In this document: piece by piece, positions 23,466-35,400 of the stretch
How the letters are laid out: each line of letters begins with the position of its first letter
Position numbering within the stretch: the stretch's first letter is position 1
The notes under the pieces: generated by a model
Database searches by the model: none
What the model was told of the DNA's origin: nothing
What the model saw: the letters and a program-made list of their open reading frames with translations, nothing else
Program-made: the position numbers and the translations under genes
From: Sipunculus nudus
Taxonomy: Eukaryota > Annelida > Sipuncula > Golfingiida > Sipunculidae
Assembly: GCA_026874595.1 (NCBI GenBank)
Contig: CM049308.1
Coordinates: forward strand, 42,024,527-42,088,526
DNA length: 64,000 nucleotides
Direction: 5' to 3'

Positions 23466-24918
23466 ACTAGAATACGAGTAGTCGACAAGTGACTACATGT
23501 ATCCGCCTAAATCAGAGTGGAACGGGTGAAGTGAGGCATGGATTGAGTGGCAAGGGAAAATTGAGTGTTGCATATTAGCATGGATGTCTGCAGCCAAATT
23601 GTGTATGTAGGTTGCCCCCCATACCACAAAATCCAGAAAGCCGTCCAAGTTGTATACATATGCAAAATTTATGGCAGATAAGTCAAACCACTACATGTAT
23701 ATGAGTGATTTTAGCCCGTGGCAGACAAACAGATCGACGCTGAGCAAAAATAGTTGCAGGTGATGCCACCAGTTTCGCATATGATAAAGAGCTATGTGAG
23801 AACTATACACATGCAAAACTTTGGCTCAATCGGTCAAACGGTTCCCAAGATATGAGCTTGGATGTCTGCTGCATAAACTAGAATGCAGGTGGCACCACCT
23901 GTCATAAAATCAAGAGAGCTGTCGGGGATGTATAAACCTGCAAAATTTTAGGCAGATATGTCAAACCACTGCCGAGATATGAGTGATTTTATCCCATGGC
24001 AGACAAACAGACAGGAGCTGTGCAAAATGGCTGCAGGTGGCGCCACCAGTTTTGCGTATGATGAAGAGCTATGTGAGATCTATACACATGCAAAATTTTG
24101 GCCCAATCGGTCAAACAGTTCCCGAGATATGAGCTTGGACGTCTGCAGTGTAAACGTGAATGTAGGTGGCGCCACCTGTCATAAAATCAGAAAAGCTATC
24201 CAGGATGTTTACGCATGCCGAATTTCAGGTGAATTAGTCAAGTCACTGCAGAGATATGAGTGATTTTAACCCAAGGCAGACGAACAGATGGACACTGTGC
24301 AAACATGGTTGCAGGTGGTGCCACCATTTTTTGTGTATGTTATACAGCTTTCCAAGGGCTACATTTGTGCAAAAAAATTTTCCTGATTGGTCAAACGGTT
24401 ACGGAGATATGAGCTTGGATGTCTGCAGCGTAAACGTGAATGTAGGTGGCGCCACCTGTCATAAAATCAGAAAAGCTATCCAGGATGTGTATGCATGCCG
24501 AATTTCAGGTGAATTAGTCAAGTCACTGCAGATATATGAGTGATTTTAACCCAAGGCAGACGAACAGATGGACACTGTGCAAACATGGTTGCAGGTGGCT
24601 CCACCATTTTTTGAGTATGTTATAAAGCTCTCCAAGGGCTACATTTGTGAAAAAAAATTTTCCTGATCGGTCAAACGGTTCCCGAGATATGTGGGTTTAT
24701 GTGTGGAAACAGACGCACAAACGGACGCAGAGCGCAGAGGAAAGGTCAGAGGTAAAAAAAAAATCGGGGCGCAGCAGTTCACATGTGACCCGAACATAAT
24801 CCCGGGTTTCGTAAAATTCCGCCCAGCGGTTACGGAGGAGTTCTCCGGACACCTACGCGGCGGCGGCGGCGTGCAGCTGAAAACATAGTATCCGCAAAAC
24901 TCTGTTTTGGCGGATACA
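23466..24918 (+). mobile_element. A-type element (second of a tandem pair)
   Basis: Starts directly after the first copy with CTAGAATACGAGTAGTCGAC and ends CATAGTATCCGCAAAACTC.. GGCGGATACAA at 24918. The core has about ten half-units with GGTGGCGCCACC-like palindromes. Just before the end lie AACAGACGCACAAACGGACG, GAGGAAAGGTCAGAGGT and TTCACATGTGACCCGA, found in the same order in the copies ending at 3942 and 23465. Confidence 0.7.
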
Positions 24919-25092
24919 ATTACAAAATTCAAAACTACTTATGTGTATAAAATTGAATCTTGATTAAAAAAATTTATTTACCTGAAAAAAGTGTCTCTAG
25001 CTTCAACACTTACCAAGTTAAGTGAGTAAATATCTTTTTTGATTTTTTACACTACTATAGCTCTGATGACTTATAGTCAGCTGGGCTAAAAA
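24919..25092 (+). repeat. C-type repeat, right part (host of the tandem A insertion)
   Basis: TTGAATCTTGATTAAA, CTCTAGCTTCAACACT and AGTGAGTAAATATC match the C interior, and the end is CTCTGATGACTTATAGTCAG then CTGGGCTAAAAA. With 19242-20202 on the other side, this shows that the A pair inserted into a C-type copy. Confidence 0.65.
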
Positions 25093-25307
25093 GGAGCAGT
25101 CCAACCTAGTTCATACACAGACATCATACCCTCTGCTGGGTGGACATAACAGTCAACTGGCTGAATGCAAAGTCATTGTGGAACCTGTCACAACGGATTG
25201 GTATGATAAGTCCAGGGACCTCAGCTGAAATGACACGCAGGACAGTGAGACCTGGTGTTTCAGATCCCTGTACTTGTCATAGCAATATAAGCCAGCATGA
25301 ACATGTA

Positions 25308-26695
25308 CCGTAAAATCTCCACTTAAAACCGCACTTCCGATTAAAACCGCACCCAGACTTTGCCGAAACCCCAGGTGAGACACCACGAGGAGCTCAAATA
25401 CTAAGAACCCCCCTTTAAAACCGCACCAACTTTCGCTAGGGAATGATTTGACACAAGACACAATCAAGCTATCATCTAGAAATCAACACGCGTAGGTTGC
25501 GACTCGGACATTCCTGTTAACTATAAAATTCCTTGGGCATTTTATTCAAACACATCAAAACACTTTTTTTGCAGGTTCACTCAAGCGTGAAGTTTGGGAA
25601 GACATAAGGGCCGGTGAACCTCCGCGTGTTTATACAGATTTAATATGCCGTGCCGTATTCTTGTTTGCTACTGATTTTCCACTAATTTAAGAAAAATATT
25701 CTGCTGATCCATTTTAAGTCACTGTATATTTTAAGTCCAAAAGTAATATTTTGAAATCCTTATCTATGATGAAAATTCCATTTTCTTGAATTACTCGGAA
25801 GATTCGAAACATTTTCATACCGGTTACTTCGGAAATTATCATCGTCACATAGTACATTGACATCGCTCCATGTCACAATTGCTGGTGCGTTTGAAAACAT
25901 CGCTGGTCAACTTAACTAAGTATAAAAGTAACTGATGTTACCTTGTTGAGATACGCACGTATAGGAAACATGACACGTGAAAACGAGTGATTTTATAGTA
26001 AAATTAAAGTGGCCAGTCGGGGTGAGCAAGTTTTTTTCTTGAAGAAAGTTTCTGTGTGGGGAGCCATTTTGTCAAGGCACGCTGGGACGGGATAGTTGGC
26101 TGTTCTGTTTACCATCCACCGAGTACAGCCGTTCAAAATATTCTTAGCAGAAGCGTTTCAGCACATGGAGGCAATCAATCTTAATTTTAAAACAAACGTC
26201 CGCCATTGTGCTACCCTTTACGACTCAGTTTTTTATTCATTTTACGTTTCAAACAAATAATCGTTGCTAAATAATGCCGTAAATGGGTTTAAAGTAGGCA
26301 TTTATTTCAATTTTGCTTAATTGACAATGCCCAACGAAGTGGGTCCTGTGTTACAGTAGGGGTGTTATAAATGTATTATTTGGTGACAATTACCAAGATT
26401 TTTATAATAATTTATATATCGCACGATAGATAATCAGCAACATTTAATTTAAAAATAACAAATAATCATAAATAATAAATTTACACACGGCTCCCATGCA
26501 TGCGAGACTGCTGCTATGGGAGGCCTTCGAAAATGGCCATATTATCGCCACCTCGCCGGCCCAAAAACGGTGTCTGCCGGGAAGATATTCAGGAAACCCT
26601 TCTAGTAAAAACCGCACAGTGCTTCAGGAAAACAACCTGATTTCAAGATTTTTAATTTCTTGATTAAACCGTGGTTTTAAGTGGAGATTTTACGG
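25308..26695. mobile_element. 1.39-kb element with inverted repeats and TA target duplication
   Basis: Left end CCGTAAAATCTCCACTTAAA followed by ACCGCAC. The right end is the inverse, ..GTGGTTTTAAGTGG then AGATTTTACGG. Both ends are flanked by TA (25306-25307 and 26696-26697), as in Tc1/mariner/pogo-type insertions. The word AAAACCGCAC recurs at 25325, 25343, 25417 and 26608. The interior has no transposase-like frame, so it looks non-autonomous. Confidence 0.8.
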
Positions 26696-26697
26696 TA

Positions 26698-27340
26698 CTA
26701 CATTTTTAGGCAAATCAGTCAAGGCATCTCCAGATTGACAGTGGCTGTGGCCAGAACGTGAAGGTACAGGGTTATGATAAACTTCTGTTAGCCTGAAAAG
26801 AAAACAAACAATACAGGTGGCGTTTGCACTATGTACATGTTGCTGGCGGATAGTGCACAGTCCACTATTTTAAACACTTGTATACAGGAGAAAGTCAATG
26901 GTTTCTGGGCAATATTTTGGCAGATACCATTTTATTTCAGGGTGAAGACACTTTTTTGTGTTATTTAAACTTACTTTATACATGATTATGTTCCTTTAAT
27001 ATAGTCTACATATATGTTATGTTTGGTTCTAACCAATTAAAACAAGTGGCCCCTAAATTTGACATAAAGGTAATTAATGCACTGATACATCAGAGTACTT
27101 GAAATTCTACTCAATCTGGAATAATCGTAGTGAAATTAAACAAGCCTTTGTGACATTCCTGTAAAAGTGGTTTGCCCTATTTTGACCATTAAACTCTGCA
27201 ATCTGACAGATTTAAATGTGTGGCATATTATATTTCAATTTTATGATCTAATATAAAATACCTATTTAGCAAACTTGTACACAGGGAAAAGTGCTTAAAT
27301 CATGTGACTGCCCATAGTTTACAGAATATATTTCATACTG
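26698..27340. other. Intronic sequence with a D-type 5' start
   Basis: Mostly unrecognised. At about 27043 a diverged D start appears (AAAACAAGTGGCCCCTAAA) and runs through CATAGTTTACAGAATATA into the 44-bp array. No supported exon. Confidence 0.4.
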
Positions 27341-29101
27341 GTCTAATATTAACCTGGAACTTCCTGGATGCTGAGTTAAGGGGCGTCTAATATTAACCTG
27401 GAACTTCCTGGATGCTGAGTTAAGGGGCGTCTAATATTAACCTGGAACTCCCTGGATGCTGAGTTAAGGGGCGTCTAATATTAACCTGGAACTTCCTGGA
27501 TGCTGAGTTAAGGGGCGTCTAATATTAACCTGGAACTTCCTGGATGCTGAGTTAAGGGGCGTCTAATATTAACCTGGAACTTCCTGGATGCTGAGTTAAG
27601 GGGCGTCTAATATTAACCTGGAACTTCCTGGATGCTGAGTTAAGGGGCGTCTTATATTAACCTGGAACTTCCTGGATGCTGAGTTAAGGGGCGTCTAATA
27701 TTAACCTGGAACTCCCTGGATGCTGAGTTAAGGGGCGTCTAATATTAACCTGGAACTTCCTGGATGCTGAGTTAAGGGGCGTCTAATATTAACCTGGAAC
27801 TTCCTGGATGCTGAGTTAAGGGGCGTCTAACATTAACCTGGAACTCCCTGGATGCTGAGTTAAGGGGCGTCTAATATTAACCTGGAACTCCCTGGATGCT
27901 GAGTTAACGGGGCGTCTAATATTAACCCGGAACTTCCTGGATGCTGAGTTAAGGGGCTTCTAATATTAACCCGTAACTTCCTGGATGCTGAGTTAAGGGG
28001 CGTCTAATATTAACCTGGAACTTCCTGGATGCTGAGTTAAGGGGCGTCTAATAATAACCTGGAACTTCCTGGATGCTGAGTTAAGGGGCGTCTAATATTA
28101 ACCTGGAACTCCCTGGATGCTGAGTAAAGGGGCCTCTAATATTAACCTGGAACTTCCTGGATGCTGAGTTAAGGGGCGTCTAATATTAACCTGGAACTTC
28201 CTGGATGCTGAGTTAAGGGGCGTCTAATATTAACCTGGAACTTCCTGGATGCCTAGTTAAGGGGCGTCTAATATTAACCTGGAACTCCCTGGATGCTGAG
28301 TTAAGGGGCCTCTAATATTAACCTGGAACTTCCTGGATGCTGAGTTAAGGGGCGTCTAATAATAACCTGGAACTTTCTGGATGCTGAGTTAAGGGGCGTC
28401 TAATATTAACCTGGAACTTCCTGGATGCTGAGTTAAGGGGCGTCTAATATTAACCTTGAACTTTCTGGATGCTGAGTTAAGGGGCGTCTAATATTAACCT
28501 GGAACTTCCTGGATGCTGAGTTAAGGGGCGTCTAATATTAACCTGGAACTCCCTGGATGCTGAGTTAAGGGGCGTCTAATATTAACCTGGAACTTCCTGG
28601 ATGCTGAGTTAAGGGGCGTCTAATATTAACCTGGAACTTTCTGGATGCTGAGTTAAGGGGTGTCTAATATTAACCTGGAACTTCCTGGATGCTGAGTTAA
28701 GGGGCGTCTAATATTAACCTGGAACTTTCTGGATGCTGAGTTAAGGGGCGTCTAATATTAACCTGGAACTTCCTGGATGCTGAGTTAAGGGGCGTCTAAT
28801 ATTAACCTGGAACTCCCTGGATGCTGAGTTAAGGGGCCTCTAATATTAACCTGGAACTTCCTGGATGCTGAGTTAAGGGGCGTCTAATATTAACCTGGAA
28901 CTTCCTGGATGCTGAGTTAAGGGGCGTCTAATATTAACCTGGAACTCCCTGGATGCTGAGTTAAGGGGCGTCTAATATTAACCTGGAACTCCCTGGATGC
29001 TGAGTTAAGGGGCCTCTAATATTAACCTGGAACTTCCTGGATGCTGAGTTAAGGGGCGTCTAATATTAACCTGGAACTTTCTGGATGCTGAGTTAAGGGG
29101 C
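27341..29101 (+). repeat. Minisatellite: 40 copies of a 44-bp unit
   Basis: The unit reads GTCTAATATTAACCTGGAAC followed by TTCCTGGATGCTGAGTTAAG and GGGC. Forty units with one single-base insertion (near 27907) account for 1761 bases exactly. Variants are TCCC or TTTC in place of TTCC, and CCTC in place of CGTC at the unit junction. TCCC units are followed by the CCTC junction in at least four places (around 28130, 28310, 28830 and 29010), suggesting block duplication. The unit resembles the D-type core (GACCTAATTTCAGG.. CTCCCTGGAT) that precedes it. It lies in intron 2 of the zinc-finger gene. Confidence 0.95.
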
Positions 29102-29359
29102 GTTCACTCTCGTCTGTTTTTTCCCTTCCACACCAGCACCACTTCTGTCATCTGTGGTCCATCGAAATTACAGTCAGTTAAAAATACACAGGGCATTTAC
29201 ACCTATCTGCTTCCCCACTCACATCTCCGTCTGCACAAATCGGTTTGGGACTGATTCATGATGGAAGCAGACGACAGGTGCGGACAGGAATCTGTCCCAT
29301 GATGTCATATCCTATACTTGGGGATATTCTGGAATGTCCTTGTGTCCAGGTGGTAGAAA

Positions 29360-29402
29360 ATGGCAAAAGCAGTTGATTTTCAATATGAAAGAGTACTTGC
29401 AG
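29360..29402 (+). CDS. Possible first coding exon of a plus-strand gene nested in the intron
   Basis: An ATG in good context (AGAAAATGG) begins MAKAVDFQYERVLA and one extra base, then GCAG|GTGAGC, a strong splice donor. It lies 258 bp past the minisatellite in non-repetitive sequence. I could not find the next exon, so this is only a candidate; a 14-codon match to start-plus-donor can arise by chance. Confidence 0.25.
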
Positions 29403-31179
29403 GTGAGCATTCACTAACAATCCGGCTCACAAAAGCTATTACTATAAATTGACATAATTAAAGTAAAAGTAAGAAGTAGAATCAGATGAGTAATCACATA
29501 ACTGTCTGAGAACAAAGGAGCAGGGTAATTTGGGATAACTCAGACTGATAGTCAGCCTACAAAAAATAACATATATTTAGTTTAGTATAGTATAATACAG
29601 TAAATTTAATATGGCACATAGCACAGTATTGTGTTCTCGACTGTTTCAAAAGAGACTCCAGAATGAATCTAATGCACACCCATAATCTATACACCATTTG
29701 AAAGCTAATTATCAGTAGAATAGGGATCTGGCATTTTTAGAGCTTAATCAAATTTCTAGAGAAAAATCCTATTGAAACATTATATATATTTAGCAGAGTG
29801 ATAAAAACTTTATTAATTTGATAATTTAGGGCATCTTTTAAGGAAACACTCAAACTTAGAAACTAATTATTGGCTCTTATCACCAATACTGCCTAATAGA
29901 TTGAACACTATATATTCTTGAATTATGGAAAATTAAAGATACAAGGGAATCAGGCCCATGATCTGCATGGATATCATAAGGTCCAATGGTGAAGATTTGT
30001 GTCCTGACTTCCAGGCTGCTCAAAATCATGATTTTGGCTCATAGCTTACAGAATATAGGTCGCTGTGACCCTATTTCAAGCTTCCATTTTCAAGCAGACT
30101 AGTCTTAGAACTTCCTAAAAAGAAAAGTTAGTAGTGACTTACAGTCAGCTGAGCTATAAAAGACATAATGCAAAGAAAATACAGTTTTTAAACTGCTTGG
30201 AATAACATTGCTTGGGATAATCACATTTCCATTAGCTTATTGTTGACAAAGATCTTGATTGAAGGTGTAGGTGTACCAAATTTAAGGGAAAATATGCAGT
30301 GTTACAAAAGTAATGGGGTTCATATTAATCCTGTATTTTAGCTGATTTTACCTTGAGATTCAAGGTCAAGATCACTGTTTTGAAATCTCTAAACAACTTA
30401 TAATTTGAGATCTTTAATTTTGATTTTCTGAATTTTGATTTTCTTAAATATAATGTTTTGTGTAATTTTCACAAAATATGGAATCATTCAAGACTAGACA
30501 ACACTAGTAATAAATGATCCTAGTTTAAATAGGCTTCAATCACCCATATGAATGGAATGGGAAGAAATCTGTTTTCAAATTATATTGCTAACAGCTTCGC
30601 ACTGTCAAGTGGCAGTGATTGATTTAGTAAATGGCACACAAACAAGAAAATCACAGAAGCAGATCCAGGGGGAGGGTCCAGGGGGTGAAGACCCCCCCCC
30701 CCCTTTCCAGCCCCCCCCCCCCCCCCCCCCGACATGCTGCACACATACTGGAATCTTCTCTCAGGAAATGGGTGGCTGGTATGGAATACCAAAAGTTTTC
30801 ATCAATTCCAATTTACTTTACTAAACTTTTAGCCTACAATTGACCAAATATTGGAAGAGGTCCTTCAATGCTGTAAATGGTAAGATCATGACCACATTTT
30901 AAATAGGCTTTGTCCTTTTAGCCATGCACATATAAAATTTGAAAAAAAAAGATAACCATACTCGGAAGTCTAGAATATCAACTAAAGGGTTCTCTAAAAC
31001 TCAATCTGCAAGGCCCTGCTTCTGAATTCAAAACTATATCCTGTGCACCTGAAATCACACTGGAAATATTTACATTTGGTGTATATTCTTAATTCACTCA
31101 TACCAGCAAGTACCTAATGATAAAATATGAATTACAACAGAGTCTGCCAGAAAACATGGAAAGCTAGGTCCTTTCTTAC
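29403..31179. other. Intron 2 of the zinc-finger gene, exon 2-proximal part
   Basis: No supported gene. A D-type fragment occurs at about 29980-30170 (GCTCAAAATCATGATTTTGG, TACAGAATATAGGTCGCTG, CAGTCAGCTGAGCTATAAA). A C-rich tract lies at 30692-30731. Open frames around that tract encode only Pro or Gly runs. Confidence 0.4.
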
Positions 31180-31308
31180 CTTGCTCGAAAAGGCCATTTT
31201 GCATTTTCTACATATCCAAGGGTGCACCTTCTGGACATGCCAATTCAGCAAGGCAGTGGAAGAAAATGATACATCACATCCATATGGGCAAATTTTGCTC
31301 CATCGGTC
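31180..31308 (-). CDS. Zinc-finger gene, exon 2
   Basis: A 129-nt exon (43 codons, phase 0 at both ends) with acceptor TTGTTGACAG and donor AGCAAG|GTAAGAAAG. It encodes a complete finger, C2369-x3-C2373-x12-H2386-x4-H2391, then PWICRKCKMAFSSK, the cysteine half of a second finger (C2395, C2398). The histidine half is in exon 3. Both junctions keep frame with exons 1 and 3. The neighbouring intron 1 is 1101 bp. Nothing in the sequence shows tissue or time of expression. Confidence 0.85.
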
Positions 31309-32409
31309 CTGTCAACAAACAGGAGAAGTACAAACAGATCATATCAAAGATCTAATAAGTATATTTTACAATGATATGATTGCAAAAGAGTTAATATTTT
31401 CTGACTTGTCAGGGTAAATGTGGAAAATACTGTTAAGACTCACAGAATGTAGGTAAACATAGGTGGGCCACAACCTTTATTCTACACACAGATACACACA
31501 CACCTGATCCATGCGCTACTCTAAATTCTGGAGTTACCACCACCAGTTATCATATCAGATAATCATATCAGATATTCATCAGACACAATATTCAGTACAA
31601 AAGATGATAAAGGTCCATGGAGAGAGTGCCCTGAATATAGTTCATTTACTCTCATACCAATTCTGAATTATGAATGCTCAAGTGAGAATATATTCTGACA
31701 TACCTAGGACAGCAGAGAAAATTTCATTTTCACTTGCCGATATAGGTCAGAATGGAATAGTGAACCATGAGAGGTAAAGTGTAATTTTTTCTCATTTGTC
31801 TAGGGGGAAATGTAATGATCAGTAATTTTTGTCTTGCAGAAACATATGGCACCACAGAAAGGCTTCTGTAAACTGATGAAAGCATCAAGATATCTGAAGA
31901 ATTGTGTAATGATAGCTAGATCCATTTTAGATATCTGGAAGAAGGTAGTGGTGGTGATATTGGGTGGGAGGGTATATGAATAAATGAAATTCAATAAAAC
32001 CAAGCCATGAAACTGTTCCCGAGAAATCAGATCTCTAAAATAAACTGAACGGAAAAAATAACTGATCAGAGTCAAGGTCATCAGCCCTTTTTTAGAGGTT
32101 TTATCCTAAGACCCATACTTGTTACCATCAAATGGTAGTAATTAATTTTTTTTTTCAGGTTTTTCACCAAAATAAATATTAAGTTTCAAGTTTATTGGCA
32201 TATTCAGTATTTATTTTAATATGATTTAGCTTGAAACCCTTAGTACCACTGAAACAAATTCAAAATTATTTTTAAAACTCTGTCAATGCTTTTAAGTAAT
32301 GCCTAATTATACACTTTAATAAAGAAAAATCTTATTAGACTTGATTTATTTCTAAATATCTAATGAACCTGAGTGACTATGAACCTAAAACATTTTCTCT
32401 GATGCTAAC
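31309..32409. other. Intron 1 of the zinc-finger gene
   Basis: AT-rich, 1101 bp, bounded on the minus strand by donor AAG|GTTAGC and acceptor TTGTTGACAG. The first exon's frame runs 11 codons into it (to the stop at 32377), which would be the C-terminus if the intron were retained. No repeat family recognised. Confidence 0.6.
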
Positions 32410-35400
32410 CTTGATCCTTTGATGTGCTGCAGCACCCTGAATCAAGGCAACTTTAAACCCATATGGCTGTCCTTGTGGCTCTGCAAGATCAATCTTCAGA
32501 GGACAAAGGCTCGAGTCAAAAGATGTTTGGTTTGCTATCTCCATCAGGGTGTGCTCTGCAGTAGACTTTGAAGCTACATTGTTTTTGCTGTGCTCCCCGG
32601 CACTTTTGGTATCAACTGCATTTAAGGGAGTGGTCCCAGAAATAATTGCATTGTTTGACAAACCATGGTAGCTGTTAGGTATTTCTGGCAATGTCTCAGA
32701 GTGCATGTATGGGCCAGACAGTTTGGTTTCAGAAATGTTGCAATGTTCTAAATTTACCTCTGTATGTCTAACATTTAAGCATTTCTCCTGATCCTTACAT
32801 TGTAACTTGCATGGTCTTGACAGCTTGGTTTTCTTACCATTTTTTTTTCTTTGTGAACCATTTTTGTCTTTTACATTTGCCTCCTTACTGTTCCTTATTC
32901 CTCCCATTGTCTTTTTACATGGGGTTGGCAGCTTTGTTTTCTTTCCAATTTTATTTGTTTCAGAATCATTGCTGTCTTCTACATTGGTCTCCTTATATTT
33001 CCCATCCAGACATTTCTTTCTCTTCTTAGAAGGGGTTTGCAGATTTGTTTTCTTATAATTTCTTTTTGTTTTAGAATCATTGCAGTCTTCTACATTTGTC
33101 TCCCTATTTTTGGTATTCAGACTCTTTTTTCCAATCTTGCATTGTCCTGACAGCTCAGTTTTCTTATCCATTTTTCTTTTTTCTGAACCATATAGGTCTT
33201 CTAAATTTGTCTGATCCTGTTTCCCTTCCAGGCATTTCATTTTCTTCTTGCACTGGCCTGACCTCTTCAATTTTTTATTCTTTTTTTCTGTTTTTAAACC
33301 ATTTAAGTCCTCTACATTAGCCTCATGTTTCCTGTTTGGGCATTTTTTTTCTTTTTGGCATCGTCCTGGCAGCTTAAGTGATCTACCCACTGTTTTTGTT
33401 TCTGAATTTTTGCAGTCTTCTTTTGTTTTCTCACCATGTCTCTCCTCTAAGGTTTTTGACAAGCCCTTGCAAAGTCCAGACAGTGTTGAGGTCCCTGCTA
33501 TGACCTTTTGCTCTGAACTTTTGCAGTCTTCTGGGTTTCTTTCAAACTCTCTTACTGAACAATCATTTGGAGTTTCACCCAAGGATATAGAACCATGCAA
33601 TTTCACATTTTCTTCATATGATACAGTTTTACCACATACAGATTTCAGTTGTGAGGTTTTTGTATCACTTCCAACCGTTTTCCTTTTCCTTCCCCTTTTT
33701 TTACCTTTATATCCTTGAACTTGCTCATTAGCAGAATTTTTGTTATTCAAAGTTAAAATACTTCTTTCTCTAATCTGCTTTTGGGATTTTTTACCAACTG
33801 AATTAGTAACCCCTCTGTCATTGCTTAAACATTTTCTTTTGACACCTTTGCACTGATTTTTCTTTGAACCTTTTTTTGCTCTGCATGTCGATTTATGTGA
33901 GAGCATCTTTGCTTTTCTGTCAAATGGTGACCCACAGGTTTTGCAAGTGTACACCACCTGTGGGGTGCTTCCCTTGCTTTCATTTTCTGAATGATTCTTG
34001 TTAGTACCATTCTCTGAAAACACTTGTTTTGTGTCTTTGCAAACTTCTTCAGCTGAACTTATCACTGCATTTCCACTTTCAACAAGCTGCAGGGTTGTTT
34101 CAATGCCTTCATTTTCTGGATGGATCTCGTAACAAGTAATTTCTGAGGTTACCTGCTCTTTGTCTTTGCAAACTCCATCAGCTGAACTAATCACTTCATA
34201 TTCACTTTCAACAAGCTGCTGGGTGGTTTCCAGGTCTTCACTTTCTGAATGGTTCTTGTTACAAGTCATCTCAGAGGGTACTTTCTCTGTGTCTTTGCAA
34301 ACTCCTTCAACTGAACTAATCACTTCATTTCCACTTTCAAAAAGCTGCAGGGTGGTTTCAATGTCTTCATTTCCTGAATGGTTCTTGGTACAAGGCATCT
34401 CTGAGTGTCCTTGCTCTTGGACTTTGACAACTTCAGCTGAACTCATCATTTCAACTCTACTTTCTTTTGAAGAAACCAATGTGTTCCTTCCATTATCAGT
34501 CAGGATGTGTTCTTTGCATACCCTCTGGTGGAATAACAGACCACTTTTTTTCTTAAATGTTCTTGCACAGTTTGCACATGTTATTTCTTTCCCTTCTTTA
34601 GGCACTGCTGTGGACACCATATTTCTCTTAAGAGAATGCTTTTTCCTATATTCTTTTAAACAGTGTTTTTTGTGTAAATCTAGCAACGATTCCCTTCTGA
34701 AGGTGCGTGCACAATAAGAACAGGAAAACTTCCTGCACTCTGAACCTGTTACTTCATGTGCCTCTCTCATCAAGACCTTTAAACTCTTGCAATCCATGGC
34801 TGTTCTGGATCTCTTGTTAAGGCATTTCAGTCTGGGATCTTTTTCCTCAAATGACAACACTTCCCGTAAGTTTTCAAAGGTCAACTTCCTTTTCACTTTA
34901 TGAATATCTTGTTTTTTCTTTAATTCCAAGTTAGGTGCACAGGGTTCCACTGAAGAAACACTTGAACATTTAAGGGTTGACTGTAATTGTTGTTTCTCAA
35001 TGGCTTGTGAAGTGCCTGTTATACTATTTGTTTCTCTAACAGAACATGTCTGTCTTATTTGTGCAGTGTCAGTTTCACTATTTGGTCCTTCGTCTGTTAA
35101 ATCAATAAAGTATCCACAGTAGTCATCACAGGCCACTTGTCTATTCTGATTTGCCTTGGCATGTGGATTATCTGTGAACAGCATGTCATGACTGGCTTCC
35201 ATAAGACTCAATCTTGTTTTCCATTCAGTACATCTCCGATTAAGACCATCCTTCACAGTCTCCTGGAAGTTTATCTCATTTATTTCATCTGTTACCTTGT
35301 CCATCATGACAAAAGAAACATCCTCAACCTTGCAGAGAGTTCTTGTGGAAGGTACATCTTCAACTACGACCACCAAATTCTTCTCCAACTCACTGGTGCT

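Noticed and set aside
22185-24932. Series of open frames such as SNHCRDMSDF..QTNR in the A-type arrays
   Set aside because: They follow the A core period and break at random points; translation of a non-coding tandem repeat.
27341-29101. CRISPR-like regular array
   Set aside because: Units are contiguous 44-bp tandem copies with no unique spacers, in a eukaryotic intron: a minisatellite.
30552-30843. Pro-rich and Gly-rich open frames
   Set aside because: Produced by the C-rich tract at 30692-30731; no splice or domain support.
32377-32409. C-terminal 11 codons and stop of the long minus-strand frame
   Set aside because: A donor at 32410 and phase-compatible finger exons downstream make these intronic; kept only as the possible end of an intron-retained form.
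33248-33718. Plus-strand open frame of 156 codons, and others at 34160-34717, 38855-39148 and 39205-39471
   Set aside because: They lie antisense to the giant zinc-finger exon; their Phe/Ser/Leu-rich content is what the complement of Lys/Glu/Thr codons gives. No independent motif.
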